From Sebastes aleutianus (taxonomy: Eukaryota; Chordata; Actinopteri; Perciformes; Sebastidae): a stretch of DNA of 64,000 bases. The notes below the pieces were generated by a model, which was not told the DNA's origin, made no database searches, and saw only the letters and a program-made list of their open reading frames with translations. Position 1 is the stretch's first letter; every line of letters starts with the position of its first letter. The translations under genes and the position numbers were made by a program. The stretch spans positions 14,752,596 through 14,816,595 of the forward strand of contig CAKAKS010000013.1 of NCBI GenBank assembly GCA_916700875.1, written 5' to 3'. Positions 1-8,851 of this stretch are shown piece after piece.

Positions 1-3
1 TAT

Positions 4-479
4 CACTAGCGTAGCCAGAAAAAAAAACTGTGGGTGTGCATCAGAATAACCGGGTGTGCCACATGACCAGGGGTGGACTGGGACTGAAATTCATCCCAGG
101 ACTTTAAGATGGAGAGGCCCTCTATGCTCGCGCTCTGAGGGCTGCATCCACTGTCCAGGTGCAAGTGAATGCAGCAAAAGATGACCCTGCCGCTCCGTTT
201 TCTACCGGCACCGGCAGCTTTCTGTGCAGCCTCTACCGATCCCGGCCACATGCAACGACTGCTCGTGACTTTTTTATTCTGCTGAATGTGTGTGTAGGGT
301 GGCTAAATTCCACTAGTAGAAATATAGGACAGCTGCAAATGGGTAGTGGGGAATTGTATCGTTTAGTAATAGTAACTCTAAATAACTAAAAATGAATTCT
401 GCATCTGATTTCTGGGTGTGCCAACTGCCTCTTTCGGTGGCACAGGCACACTCTAGCACACCCGGTGGCTATGCCATTG
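4..479. mobile_element. hAT-type non-autonomous element, 476 bp
   Basis: The ends form imperfect inverted repeats: CACTAGCGTAGCCA on the left against CAATGGCATAGCCA read inward from the right (11/14). The 8 bases after the right end are GTCAGTAT, and the 3 bases visible before the left end are TAT. This fits an 8-bp target duplication cut by the window edge. Inside are short GGGTGTGC repeats. From about 71 it carries a segment starting GGGGTGGACTGGGACTG, which looks like the end of another hAT family and suggests nesting. It has no transposase. Confidence 0.55.
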
Positions 480-813
480 GTCAGTATAGGTCCAATACCC
501 AGCTCTGAAGGTTAATTGAATTTTCATTACATCAAATTATATTTGTCAATGCTTTGAGCAAAACCACAAATGAAAGTCCATTGAGATGTAGGCAGACCAT
601 TAAGATAAATATGTCCAAACCTGGACAAAGAACACGTCAACTACCTGCATACAGTTGTTGCTATGTTGTTTGTAATTTGGGTGAACAGTTCCTTTAAACT
701 GAAACTCACATTCACACTAAGTGTTAATGGCTGCACTCTGATAATATGTTAAGCTCTTGCTTGCATTTGATGTTTTTAACATTTATCCAGGAAACTAGCC
801 TTTACGTTCTTTA

Positions 814-988
814 CAGGGCTGGCTTAAGGCATAGGCCATATAGGCGGTCGCCTAGGGCGTCACCTTCTGAGGGGCACTGGTCGCCCTCTAAAAGAAAAAG
901 AAAACTAACTACTAACTTTCTCATTTCCGAAAGAAAGAAAGAAATACAAATTTCGCCTAGGGCACCAAAAGGGCTAGAGCCGGCCCTG
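814..988. mobile_element. hAT-type MITE, copy 1 of a tandem pair
   Basis: The element starts CAGGGCTGGCTTAAG and ends with the complement of CAGGGCCGGCTCTAG. It is flanked by GTTCTTTA (806-813) and GTCCTTTA (989-996), an 8-bp duplication with one mismatch. The interior has GGCGTCACCTTCTGAGGGGC and an A-rich GAAA tract. It is too short for a transposase and would need one in trans. Confidence 0.75.
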
Positions 989-1005
989 GTCCTTTATGTT
1001 CTTTA

Positions 1006-1204
1006 CAGGGCTGGCTTAAGGCATAGGCCGTATGGGCGGTCGCCTAGGGCGTCACCTTCTGAGGGGCACTGGTCGCCCTCAAAAAAAAGAAGAAAACTAA
1101 CTACTTACTTCCTCATTTACTAAAGAAAGAAAGAAAGAAAGAAAGAAAGAATGAAAAAGAAAGAAATTTTGCCTAGGGCACCAAAAGGGCTAGAGCCGGC
1201 CCTG
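1006..1204. mobile_element. hAT-type MITE, copy 2 of the tandem pair
   Basis: This is a near-identical copy of the element at 814-988, with the same ends and the same flanks (GTTCTTTA 998-1005, GTCCTTTA 1205-1212). It is longer because its internal (GAAA)n run at about 1120-1150 has expanded. Because flanks and elements are repeated together, a tandem duplication of about 200 bp that includes the target site is more likely than two insertions. Confidence 0.75.
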
Positions 1205-1324
1205 GTCCTTTATGCGCTTTGAGTGTAGCTTCTTGTTAACCTTCGACTACAGCGCTTGTTCGGTGATCTGTGCATTTGACTCATGTTTTTAATGCTCTGT
1301 GAACTCTCTTTACAATCATGAAAG

Positions 1325-1474
1325 GTGGAGAAGGGTCAGCCGCTGTGTGTCCTCTCGGCCATGAAGATGGAGACCGTGGTCAACTCCCCGGTGTCCGGCA
1401 CCGTTAAGGCTATCCATGTCACGACCGACTCCTCCCTGGAGGGAGATGACCTGATACTGGAAATCGAGGAGTAG
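1325..1474 (+). CDS. pc: Pyruvate carboxylase, terminal exon (biotin carboxyl carrier domain)
   Basis: Pyruvate carboxylase is a biotin-dependent mitochondrial enzyme that makes oxaloacetate from pyruvate, bicarbonate and ATP for anaplerosis and gluconeogenesis. This exon encodes the last 49 residues, starting VEKGQPLCVLSAMKMETVV and ending LILEIEE before TAG (1472-1474). AMKM is the biotinylation motif; the lysine that takes biotin is codon 1364-1366. The following GTV..H and EGDDLILEIE segments are typical of the C-terminal biotinyl barrel of this enzyme. I know acyl-CoA carboxylase alpha chains to have EAMKM with a different tail. The exon begins in phase 0 after AG at 1323-1324. All upstream exons lie left of the window. 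Teleosts have duplicated this gene and I cannot tell which copy this is. The frame is intact. Confidence 0.95.
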   Translation: MEKGQPLCVLSAMKMETVVNSPVSGTVKAIHVTTDSSLEGDDLILEIEE

Positions 1475-4400
1475 AGCGAGGTGGCAGAGGGAGGGCGGGG
1501 GGGAGTTTTAGTAGTAGGCGGGAGTTAAATCATCTGATTTTAGAAATGGTGAGGTGAAGGAACAGTGGGGGATAAAAAAAAAAAAAAAAAAAGGAGGAAG
1601 AGGAAATCCTTCGTGGCAGTACTGACATTTTGGCCCCCAATTTGTACATATTCTGTTCGGTTACACTGGGGACACAAAATGAAGCACAGCTCCACACATA
1701 TCCAGACACCTGATGGTATAAATAGTAGATGATATAACAATCCTAAATAATATATTAATTTGATGGGAATTCCTTATTGAATTGTACCACTAATCCTGTA
1801 ATTCTCCCCTAGGTGTAGTGATTAGGTAAAAAAACAGTATATCTCAGTACATGTCTTAACATCCTGTCAACTTGTGGAAAATAACGTAATTTAGAAAAAC
1901 ATTATATATCTGAATTGTGATACATTCCATTACTGAAATGCTAGTCTTAAATGTGATGTACTGCAAAATGAGCTCACCATGTGTAACACTAACAGGGTCG
2001 TAAAAACATCTACTGAAACGCCACAAATTCCATTTCTATGCTGACGATGCTGCCTAGTATATTCAAAGTGGGTAGTAGGTGAATCTTTCTATTAATGACT
2101 ACTAAATGTTTTTCCTTGTAATCATCAGGGTTCAGACAAAGAAGGATAGACTCGAGGATGTATTACCAAATCATTATTTTTTTGTTTCATATGAGAAAAA
2201 TATTTTTTTGCAAGACATTATTAATCACTGACATTAGTCACAGTGGAGCGGTAGCATTTACTCACTGTTTTATAATAGGTATAAATGATTTTGTTCTTTG
2301 GAAAGACAACAAAGCACACTAGGGATTTCCAAAGGGGCTGAAGGAAAGATTTCACAATATTTTGTCCAACCTGTTTTTAGATATATGTGACGACAAAAAA
2401 AATATTTTCACAATAGGAGAAGCACAATAAAGCACCGTTTTAAGGTTGACGGGGGACACAGATATACATGCCAGAAACGTCCAAAGTGAAAAAGGTATTC
2501 TGTTACTGTATCAGTAATAGTAGATGGTTTATTTTGTTTTTGAAAGATCTGTACGGTGTTGACAATGTATCCCCATTCACACCTGTCTTTTAAAATCCCA
2601 AAGCCATAAGCACGTTATAGCGACACGGTTGAAATGAAGCTGTAGGCCATGTTGGAAACACCCAAACAGGATTAGAGATGTGATTTTCACAAAGTACCTC
2701 TGTTATAGTTGGTTTAACTGACGCTTTCTTAATCCTAAACCAGCTGTAGGGCTGCCCACTCAAACCAATTGCGCTCTATCTGCTGGATTGTTTTACAGGT
2801 GTAAAGTCACAGAGTCTTAAGGTGGCATTTGGGGCCTGTTTAGTGTCTCTGGTTTGATGTTGAAAAAACTGTCAGAGGAGCAGCTCCACTCTGTCTCTTC
2901 AGAACCAGACACAGATTACAGTGAACGGTCCTCCTCTGAGTGCATGGGGATTTTAATGCTAGGTGTAAATGGGATTACACGGAGGCGTGTGGTGTTATTT
3001 TCTGAGGCTCGGCTGATTAATTTATGAATTAATTCTCTGTCAAATGATGTGAAATTAGCCGGACTAATAAGAGACTCTGGAGACTCCCAGTAGCAGCACT
3101 TGGCTTTATATTTCTAATGTGTGTGTGTGTGTGTTTGCATAAATGAGTCAAAATGCACGTGTGTATGTGTGTGTGTGTGCGAGAAAATTTTAAGACAAAG
3201 TCAACCATAATGTTGCACCTCCAGAGACACAAAACACATTCTAAAAGAAATTAAATATTCATACACACGCACAGATGCAAAAATATTCATGCTAACACTC
3301 CCGGCCATCGAGTGCTGCCTGGATAAAAAGGAAACCAAATACACCTTACAGTGGTGTGGCTACGTCTCCATAGCAACACTGTATCCAAAACAACAACGAC
3401 CAGCTATCAGATGATCTTACTGAATTAAACTCTCACAAGATTGAACTTAACTCCGTTTTCCAGTAATGTCAGGCCTTCTACTTACTTGAAGGTGTTGATC
3501 TTTTTGAATGTTTAAGTACCCTGACTAGTGAAAGTAGACAGATGAGATCACATAACTGACAGTAGGAAAGGAAGCCAGAAAAGACACTACAACATCTTAC
3601 TTTCCCAAAAAAAGCCCGTGCAGCTTTCGACAGAATACATCGATCGAAAACATAAAACTGTTTGTACTTGGCTGAATTGTTTCCAGCAGTTTCGCTCCAT
3701 TACCTCGGAGAATGAGTCCCCCTTTTTGAACTATGCATCAATACTGAGCAGTGATGCTGTAGTTAATTAGAACACCGATATGTCTCCCCAGCCCGCTGCC
3801 GTGCCTCACTGTACCTCCTGGTTTTATCAGTCTGTTGAAAGAGGTGGGGATGGAAGTGGTGGGATTGTATGAATGAGTGTTTTTGACAAGCTGTTGCGCA
3901 ATAAGTTCCCTCCTCCTCTCCTTAGCGGCTCTCCTAGTTTATCTGTTTTCCAGCCTCGTCCATCTATCCAACCACCTTTTCATCACCTTTTCCTCTCCAT
4001 CCCCCTCTCTCTCTTCTCTAAATAGTGTAGATTTTCACATGAAGGATGATGGCATCAACTCATGTTAATAAACTGTATCGCAGTGTTTCTCTGTCTTAGC
4101 CAGCAGTGATTATAACAACCATACTTATGACAATGTACTACTGTTCAGTGTCTGGGGGTAAAAAAAAGAATAAATTAAAGACTAGCTGGGAAATGTTATT
4201 CGTTTCAGAAAGGGGGATAAAACATTGACCTCTTCCTGAGCTCACACTATCAAGAGGTGAACCGTCGCAGAGAGTATGAAAATAGGATCTGTGACATTTA
4301 TTTTTTCATTCTATTTCTTTCCTTTGTGTGTTTTTATGAAACCAAACAAACTGTTTATTTACTCTCTCGGTTTAGCAGGCGTGACCGCCTGCAGATTCAA

Positions 4401-4677
4401 AATGTCTCCGTGGAATTTCTTTCAAAATGTTCACTCGTTGTCTTTCATTTTCTTATTTCTAAATAATCCTATTTGTGAAATCGACATTTTAGTTTAGTCA
4501 TTGTCATTTACTGAGGTAGTTTACATTTAAAGATCTAAGTATGTTTAAAGTCCTAGGGAAGACTGTGAGCTGGAGCGCACAAAAAGGGAACTATGAAAGC
4601 GATAATTGTTCTTGTTCTATTGTACTTACAAATAAAGTTAACTATAGCTGAATCTGCATTGTGTTGGTGTGTGTTGC
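1475..4677 (+). other. pc: Probable 3' UTR and 3' flank of pyruvate carboxylase
   Basis: No coding signal follows the stop codon. The sequence is AT-rich and mostly unique, with an A run at 1574-1592 and (GT)n tracts at 3119-3134 and 3168-3179. AATAAA signals occur at 2426, 4067, 4169 and 4631. The last is followed 25-45 bases later by a GU-rich tract (4661-4677), the best cleavage context of the four. The 3' UTR could therefore be about 1 kb or about 3.2 kb. The short open frames in this stretch show no recognisable protein. Confidence 0.5.
4631..4677 (+). promoter_or_regulatory. Candidate poly(A) signal with GU-rich downstream element
   Basis: AATAAA at 4631-4636 is followed by GTGTTGGTGTGTGTTG at 4661-4676. 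That spacing and composition match a vertebrate cleavage and polyadenylation site. Three weaker AATAAA candidates lie upstream. Confidence 0.5.
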
Positions 4678-4888
4678 ATATTCTACACAGCAGGCAAAAC
4701 ATGAGCCCCGAGCACTGCAAGAATAAAGACTGAAGGCCAGCTTAGTTAATGGTTTTCAAGAACGAATGTCACCATCACAACCTTCTATCATCCGGTCTCT
4801 CAAGGTCTCACTACAAAGCAGACTGATCAGCTCAATGCTGGCCAAAATAAAATATATATTCAATACGTAGTTTGCTCTCTAAAGACCA

Positions 4889-4933
4889 AAGCTTTCAGAG
4901 AAGCAATATATTATATTGCATCTCTGAAAGCTT
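4889..4933. repeat. 45-bp near-perfect palindrome
   Basis: Two 22-base arms (4889-4910 and 4912-4933) are reverse complements with one mismatch, separated by a single base. Each arm contains AAGCTTTCAGAGAAGCAATA or its complement. A transcript would fold into a tight hairpin, but the one-base loop is too small for a normal microRNA precursor. It lies about 250 bases past the candidate poly(A) site. Confidence 0.85.
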
Positions 4934-5234
4934 GAGACCTGTTTCGTGTCAGCCTGGTAAATCGCAGCTCTTTCACAATAATGTGCCCAACTACTAACTA
5001 ATTAGATTTCAACAATATATGTTCAAGTGAAAAGACTGTCACAGGCCAAAACCCTGCCACATCTACAGTATGTAAAGCATTTAATTAGACTGTACAATTT
5101 TCATCACATTTACTATTACTGTATAATGTTACAGGGATGTTGGAGCAAGGTCGTCTTTGGGTTATTTTATAAAGGCATGCTCATTTTATTACCTCCATGC
5201 ATATCAGAATTCAGCTTGTATCAAAGTGTTATAA

Positions 5235-5425
5235 AAAATGTCATACTATAGTATGTTGCAAAAATAAATTCATAGCATAATATGCCATAAAAAGTCATAG
5301 TATCTTATAAAAATATCATAGTATAGTAAGTCATAAAACATGTTAAAGTATATTATGTCATAAAAACAGTCATATATCATATGTTATAACAAATGTCATA
5401 AGAAAAGACGTAACGTATGTCATAT
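5235..5425. repeat. Outlying patch of the palindromic CATAGTATAGTATG minisatellite
   Basis: Degenerate repeats of the type GTCATAGTATAGTATGTC...AAAA occur here about every 25-35 bases. The same motif builds the large array between 8.1 and 15.1 kb. Confidence 0.6.
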
Positions 5426-5427
5426 GT

Positions 5428-6020
5428 CGTATGTCTATGGGTACCCACGAGTCTCCCCTTTACAGACATGCCCACTTTATGATAATCACATGCAGTTTTG
5501 CGGCAAGTCATAGTCAAGTCAGCACACTGACACACTGACAGCTGTTGTTGCCTGTTGGGCTGCAGTTTGCCATGTTATGATCTGAGCATATTTTTTATGC
5601 TAAATGCAGTACCTGTGAGGGTTTCTGGACAATATCTGTCATTGTTTTGTGTTAACTGATTTCCAATAATAAATATATACATACATTTGCATAAAGCAGC
5701 ATATTTGCCCACTCCCATGTTGATAAGAGTATTAAATACTTGACAAATCTCCCTTTTAAGGTTAATTTTGAACAGATAAAAAATGTGCGATTAATCACGA
5801 TTAACTATAAACATCATGCGATTAATCGCAATTAAATATTTGAATCGATTAACAGCCCTAGTTGTTTCATATAGTTTAGTTTGAGAAAAGCAGACAAATC
5901 TCCCTTTAAGGTTAATTTTTAACAGTTAAAAAATGTAATTAATGTGAGATTAATCACGATTAACTATGGACAATCATGCAATTAATCAAGATTAAATATT
6001 TTAATCGATTGACAGCCCTA
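5428..6020 (-). mobile_element. hAT-type non-autonomous element ('TTAATCGATTGACAGCCCTA' family), partial
   Basis: The right end reads AATCGATTGACAGCCCTA and the body matches the fuller copy at 50683-51386 in reverse orientation, including GACTCGTGGGTACCC and the CTGACAGCTGTTGTTGCCTG segment. About 130 terminal bases are duplicated: one end is at 5860 and a second at 6020. The other terminus is missing. It has no coding capacity. Confidence 0.7.
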
Positions 6021-6605
6021 AAAAAAAAAAGTTTTATAAGGGGCATGTTTTTTCAGCAATAACATTAAAAGATTGAAAAACGTTTTCCAGTGCCTCGGCA
6101 GAATCAGTCATAGTCAGTAACACTGTCTAGTGGGAGAATGTGCAGGATGATACAGGGTCCTGGCTCGTCATGAACAGAACGGAAGCAAGGGGAACCAATT
6201 AGCCTGGTGCTGGGAACCCGGGGACGACAACAGAGGTGGGACTAGTCAGAACCAGCGTGGAGTCAGCCAGCGCTGCCGCGGGAGTGATTCGGCTACCTGT
6301 TAGCGGAGCACCAAGGCGGCAACAGAGGACCAAATGTTTGCTTTAAGTACTTTAGCCCTCAACAAGTCTGGATGTAATGTTATAACATCAGCTCTAAATG
6401 ACTTCCTGCTCTACCAGAAGAGGTTGAAGTGATCGAAGTTGGAGACATTATATTGTGGGGACGCAGGTTGATTAGAGCCAGGTGTGCAGAGACGCCCACT
6501 ACCGACACCGCGGCCACGAGGGGGATGGAGCCAGATGTGTACATGTATGTATGTCACGGTTCTTTTCACAGAGCAGAACTAATGCACACAAAAGTCACTT
6601 TTCAG
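6021..6605. other. Unassigned sequence upstream of the exon-like frame
   Basis: The stretch begins with an A run. It is GC-richer than its surroundings from about 6160 to 6540, with several CpGs, but shows no recognisable protein. A short ATG frame at about 6334-6432 has no supporting evidence. A pyrimidine tract with CAG at 6603-6605 and a second CAG at 6611-6613 could act as splice acceptors for the next feature. Confidence 0.4.
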
Positions 6606-6613
6606 TAGTTCAG

Positions 6614-6943
6614 ACTGCTCCTTGTGGGTGTTATTCGACTGGACGTTGTGGACATGGAGCTGGTTCTCCTGGAGGCGGAGTGCAGGTGTAGAGTACTGTT
6701 TCCTGTTGACATGTGTTTCCCCCTACCTGAACCTGAACTAAACCTGAACTTGGTGGCTGCAGAGGGACCGAGCCAGGGAAGCGTGGTGGTGTTGTCGGGA
6801 GTGATGGAGTTCTTCTGCAGCAAGCGAGTCCAGGAATCACTCATCCTCTTGGATCCGGTAGAGCTCAGCTTGGAGATGGAGCTTCAAGTTCAGCGACTGT
6901 TTTTTGACTCAGCTGAAGACATCCAGAGCAGTCTGGAGGAGAG
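6614..6943 (+). CDS. Isolated exon-like open frame, protein not identified
   Basis: An open frame of about 110 codons runs from a CAG acceptor (6611-6613) to a consensus donor AG|GTGAGT (6943|6944). It would be an internal exon with phase-2 borders at both ends. The product is acidic and leucine-rich, with segments such as MELVLLEAECRCRVLFPVDM and ESLILLDPVELSLEMELQVQ, ending EDIQSSLEER at the donor. The amphipathic beta-like pattern and 'LLDPVELSLEME' loosely recall repeats of VPS13-type lipid-transfer proteins, but I do not recognise the protein. No partner exon is visible: repeats start 90 bases downstream, and a transposon remnant lies about 600 bases upstream. It may be an orphan exon of a decayed or captured gene, or chance. 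Confidence 0.35.
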
Positions 6944-7032
6944 GTGAGTGTTGGCATTGATGAAAAAATTGAACTGCAGTGTTGGTTTGTCTTGTCTTTG
7001 ATAAGTGCCACATAAATAATCTGTATTATAAT

Positions 7033-7867
7033 TAGGGCAGGAGCACCGACAACGTCGGGCCAGCAAAGGCCCTTTTGAAACTGTAGTGTTTCTGCTTTTT
7101 CTTTCAAATGAATCGCCTTTTTGATAAACTTAACATGCTCATAAAGTTGTTAAACTTGGCACACTAATCAGATGCGGTGAAAAAATTGATATTCTAAGGG
7201 TCTCGGGCTTGGGTGTTGCAAAATTACTCACTAGCGCCCCCTAGGAAGTTGGAAAAATTGAGCCCCTCGTTCTGGTTTCACCTACATGTATGAAATTTGG
7301 CAGACAGATGTAACATGTAGAGACGCACAAAAAAGCCTCTTAAAGGTATGCCCAAAACTCAACAGGAAGTCAGCCATCTTGCTTTTATAGGCCGTGTACT
7401 TTAACCAACTCCTCCTACAGATTTCATCAGATCGACTTGAAATTTGGTCAGGACCATCTTAACCTCAAGGATGAAAAGTTATTTAAATTGTGAGTTTTCA
7501 CTGAACCACTTGACCGTGGCGTGGCGGCCAACGGGAAGTTGTTGTAACTTCGGCATACTTTGTCAAATCTGCTCCAAATTTCTCAGCCATGATGGTGGTC
7601 CAGGCCTGAGGTCATTTTCATGCCAATATAGATTCATAACCCCGACCCAAGACGTTAGCCATGCCCCCTTTCATAACTCATGAACCGTTTGTGGTAGAGT
7701 CTTGTGGCAGGCGTCATTGCACTCATTAGAGTTCCGGTTTCATTGTGCCTGGCCGAGTCCATCGGTATCCCGCCGGCATCCCGCCGGCATCCCGCCAGCA
7801 CCCCTGACGCGCTGGAAGTTGCGAGGGCCCATTCATCGCTGCTTGCAGCTTTAATTATTATTATTAT
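7033..7867. repeat. High-copy teleost interspersed repeat with (ATT)n tail
   Basis: The block runs from TTAGGGCAGGAGCACCGAC to GCTGCTTGCAGCTTTAATTA and then a short ATT run. The phrases GAAATTTGGTCAGGACC, GCGAGGGCCCATTCATCGC and TTGCAGCTTTAATTATT are ones I associate with a very common fish repeat whose class I am not sure of. The open frames at 7444-7683 and 7655-7876 are translated repeat. A CCCGCCGGCAT trinucleotide-like run sits at 7767-7797. Confidence 0.55.
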
Positions 7868-8235
7868 CAACCACACAAGATGTATTTCTTAACAGATTAA
7901 ACCTCTATTGCACAACATGAGACTAATAGCCCATAATCTAGTGTTAAGCATTACAATTACACAGAAAATGTGTTATTTTCTGCAAAACAGGGTCGGCGTT
8001 TCAGGTACGCATACTTTTAATTCTTACTTTTGGTAAGTACTGCAGAATTACATGTCTGTTCTGTTGCATACAGTATGCATACATTGGGACATAATACTTG
8101 GTCATAACATCTCGATCGCCCCATAGTGGAGTATAAGTCATGAAGCCGGCCTCCTCCATAGTCATAGTATAGTATGTCGAAAAAATATTTCAGAGTATAG
8201 TATGCCATAAAGTGTCATACAAAGTCATCGTATGT

Positions 8236-8612
8236 CATGAAAAATGTAATTAGATTCAATTGTTATATTAAACTTTATTGTCATTGTACAGGTACTGAGA
8301 CAAAGAAATGCATGTATGTACAGTGTAACAAATTATTAAAATATTGTATGTAGAATAAACAGTAAGTGCTATGAATACACTAGATTTATAGAGTATGAGC
8401 AGTATGAACAGTATGAACAGTATGAACAGTATGAGCAGTATTAACAGTGTGTATGTTTGCTGTCACAGAGGTGCAGACTTCAGCAAGGTGTCAGCTGAGG
8501 AGAGAAAGCTGTTCTTGAGCCTGCTGGTCCTGGAATGGAGATCCTGTGGCACCTAGCAGAGGGAAGAAGGGCAGGCAGTCTGTAACAGGGTGAGTTTTAC
8601 TTTTACTGTCAT
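8236..8612 (+). repeat. Interspersed ~350-bp unit, copy A
   Basis: The unit starts AATGTAATTAGATTCAATTG, passes through TTTATTGTCATTGTACAGG and GTGCAGACTTCAGCAAGGTG, then CTTGAGCCTGCTGGTCCTGG, and ends near GGGTGAGTTTTACTTT. Copy A has extra GTATGAACA repeats at 8395-8445. The class is unresolved. The TTTATTGTCATTGTAC segment is shared by many fish repeats in my recollection. Confidence 0.8.
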
Positions 8613-8851
8613 AGTATAGAACATGGCTTTTATGGCTTTTCTTCGACACAATATATTATGACTTTTTTTTTTTTTCGACATACTGTACTATGACTTTTTT
8701 TTTTTTGACAAACTATACTTTGACTCTTTTTCAACATACCAAATTATGTTTTTTTTAATTTTTTCGACATATTATAGTATGGCTTTTTTTCAACATACTA
8801 TAGTATGACTTTTTTTTTTGACATAATATACTATGACTTTTCTTCGACATA

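Larger units (their letters stand above)
1..1324 (+). other. pc: Part of the last intron of pyruvate carboxylase
   Basis: This stretch precedes the terminal exon and ends in an AG at 1323-1324. I find no upstream exon of the gene here, so the intron is at least 1.3 kb and its donor lies left of the window. It contains three hAT-type elements (4-479, 814-988, 1006-1204). Between 488 and 805 I see only AT-rich unique sequence. The open frame at 746-1123 is translated hAT repeat and is not a gene. Confidence 0.8.

Noticed and set aside
746..1123. 125-codon open frame on the plus strand
   Set aside because: It is the translation of the duplicated hAT MITE and repeats itself; there is no independent coding evidence.
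1364..1366. Alternative assignment of the exon to an acyl-CoA carboxylase alpha subunit
   Set aside because: The SAMKMETVV core and the EGDDLILEIE end fit pyruvate carboxylase; acyl-CoA carboxylases have EAMKM and a different tail.
4889..4933. microRNA precursor
   Set aside because: The arms pair well, but the centre is one base and the stem only 22 bp, which does not fit a Drosha/Dicer substrate.
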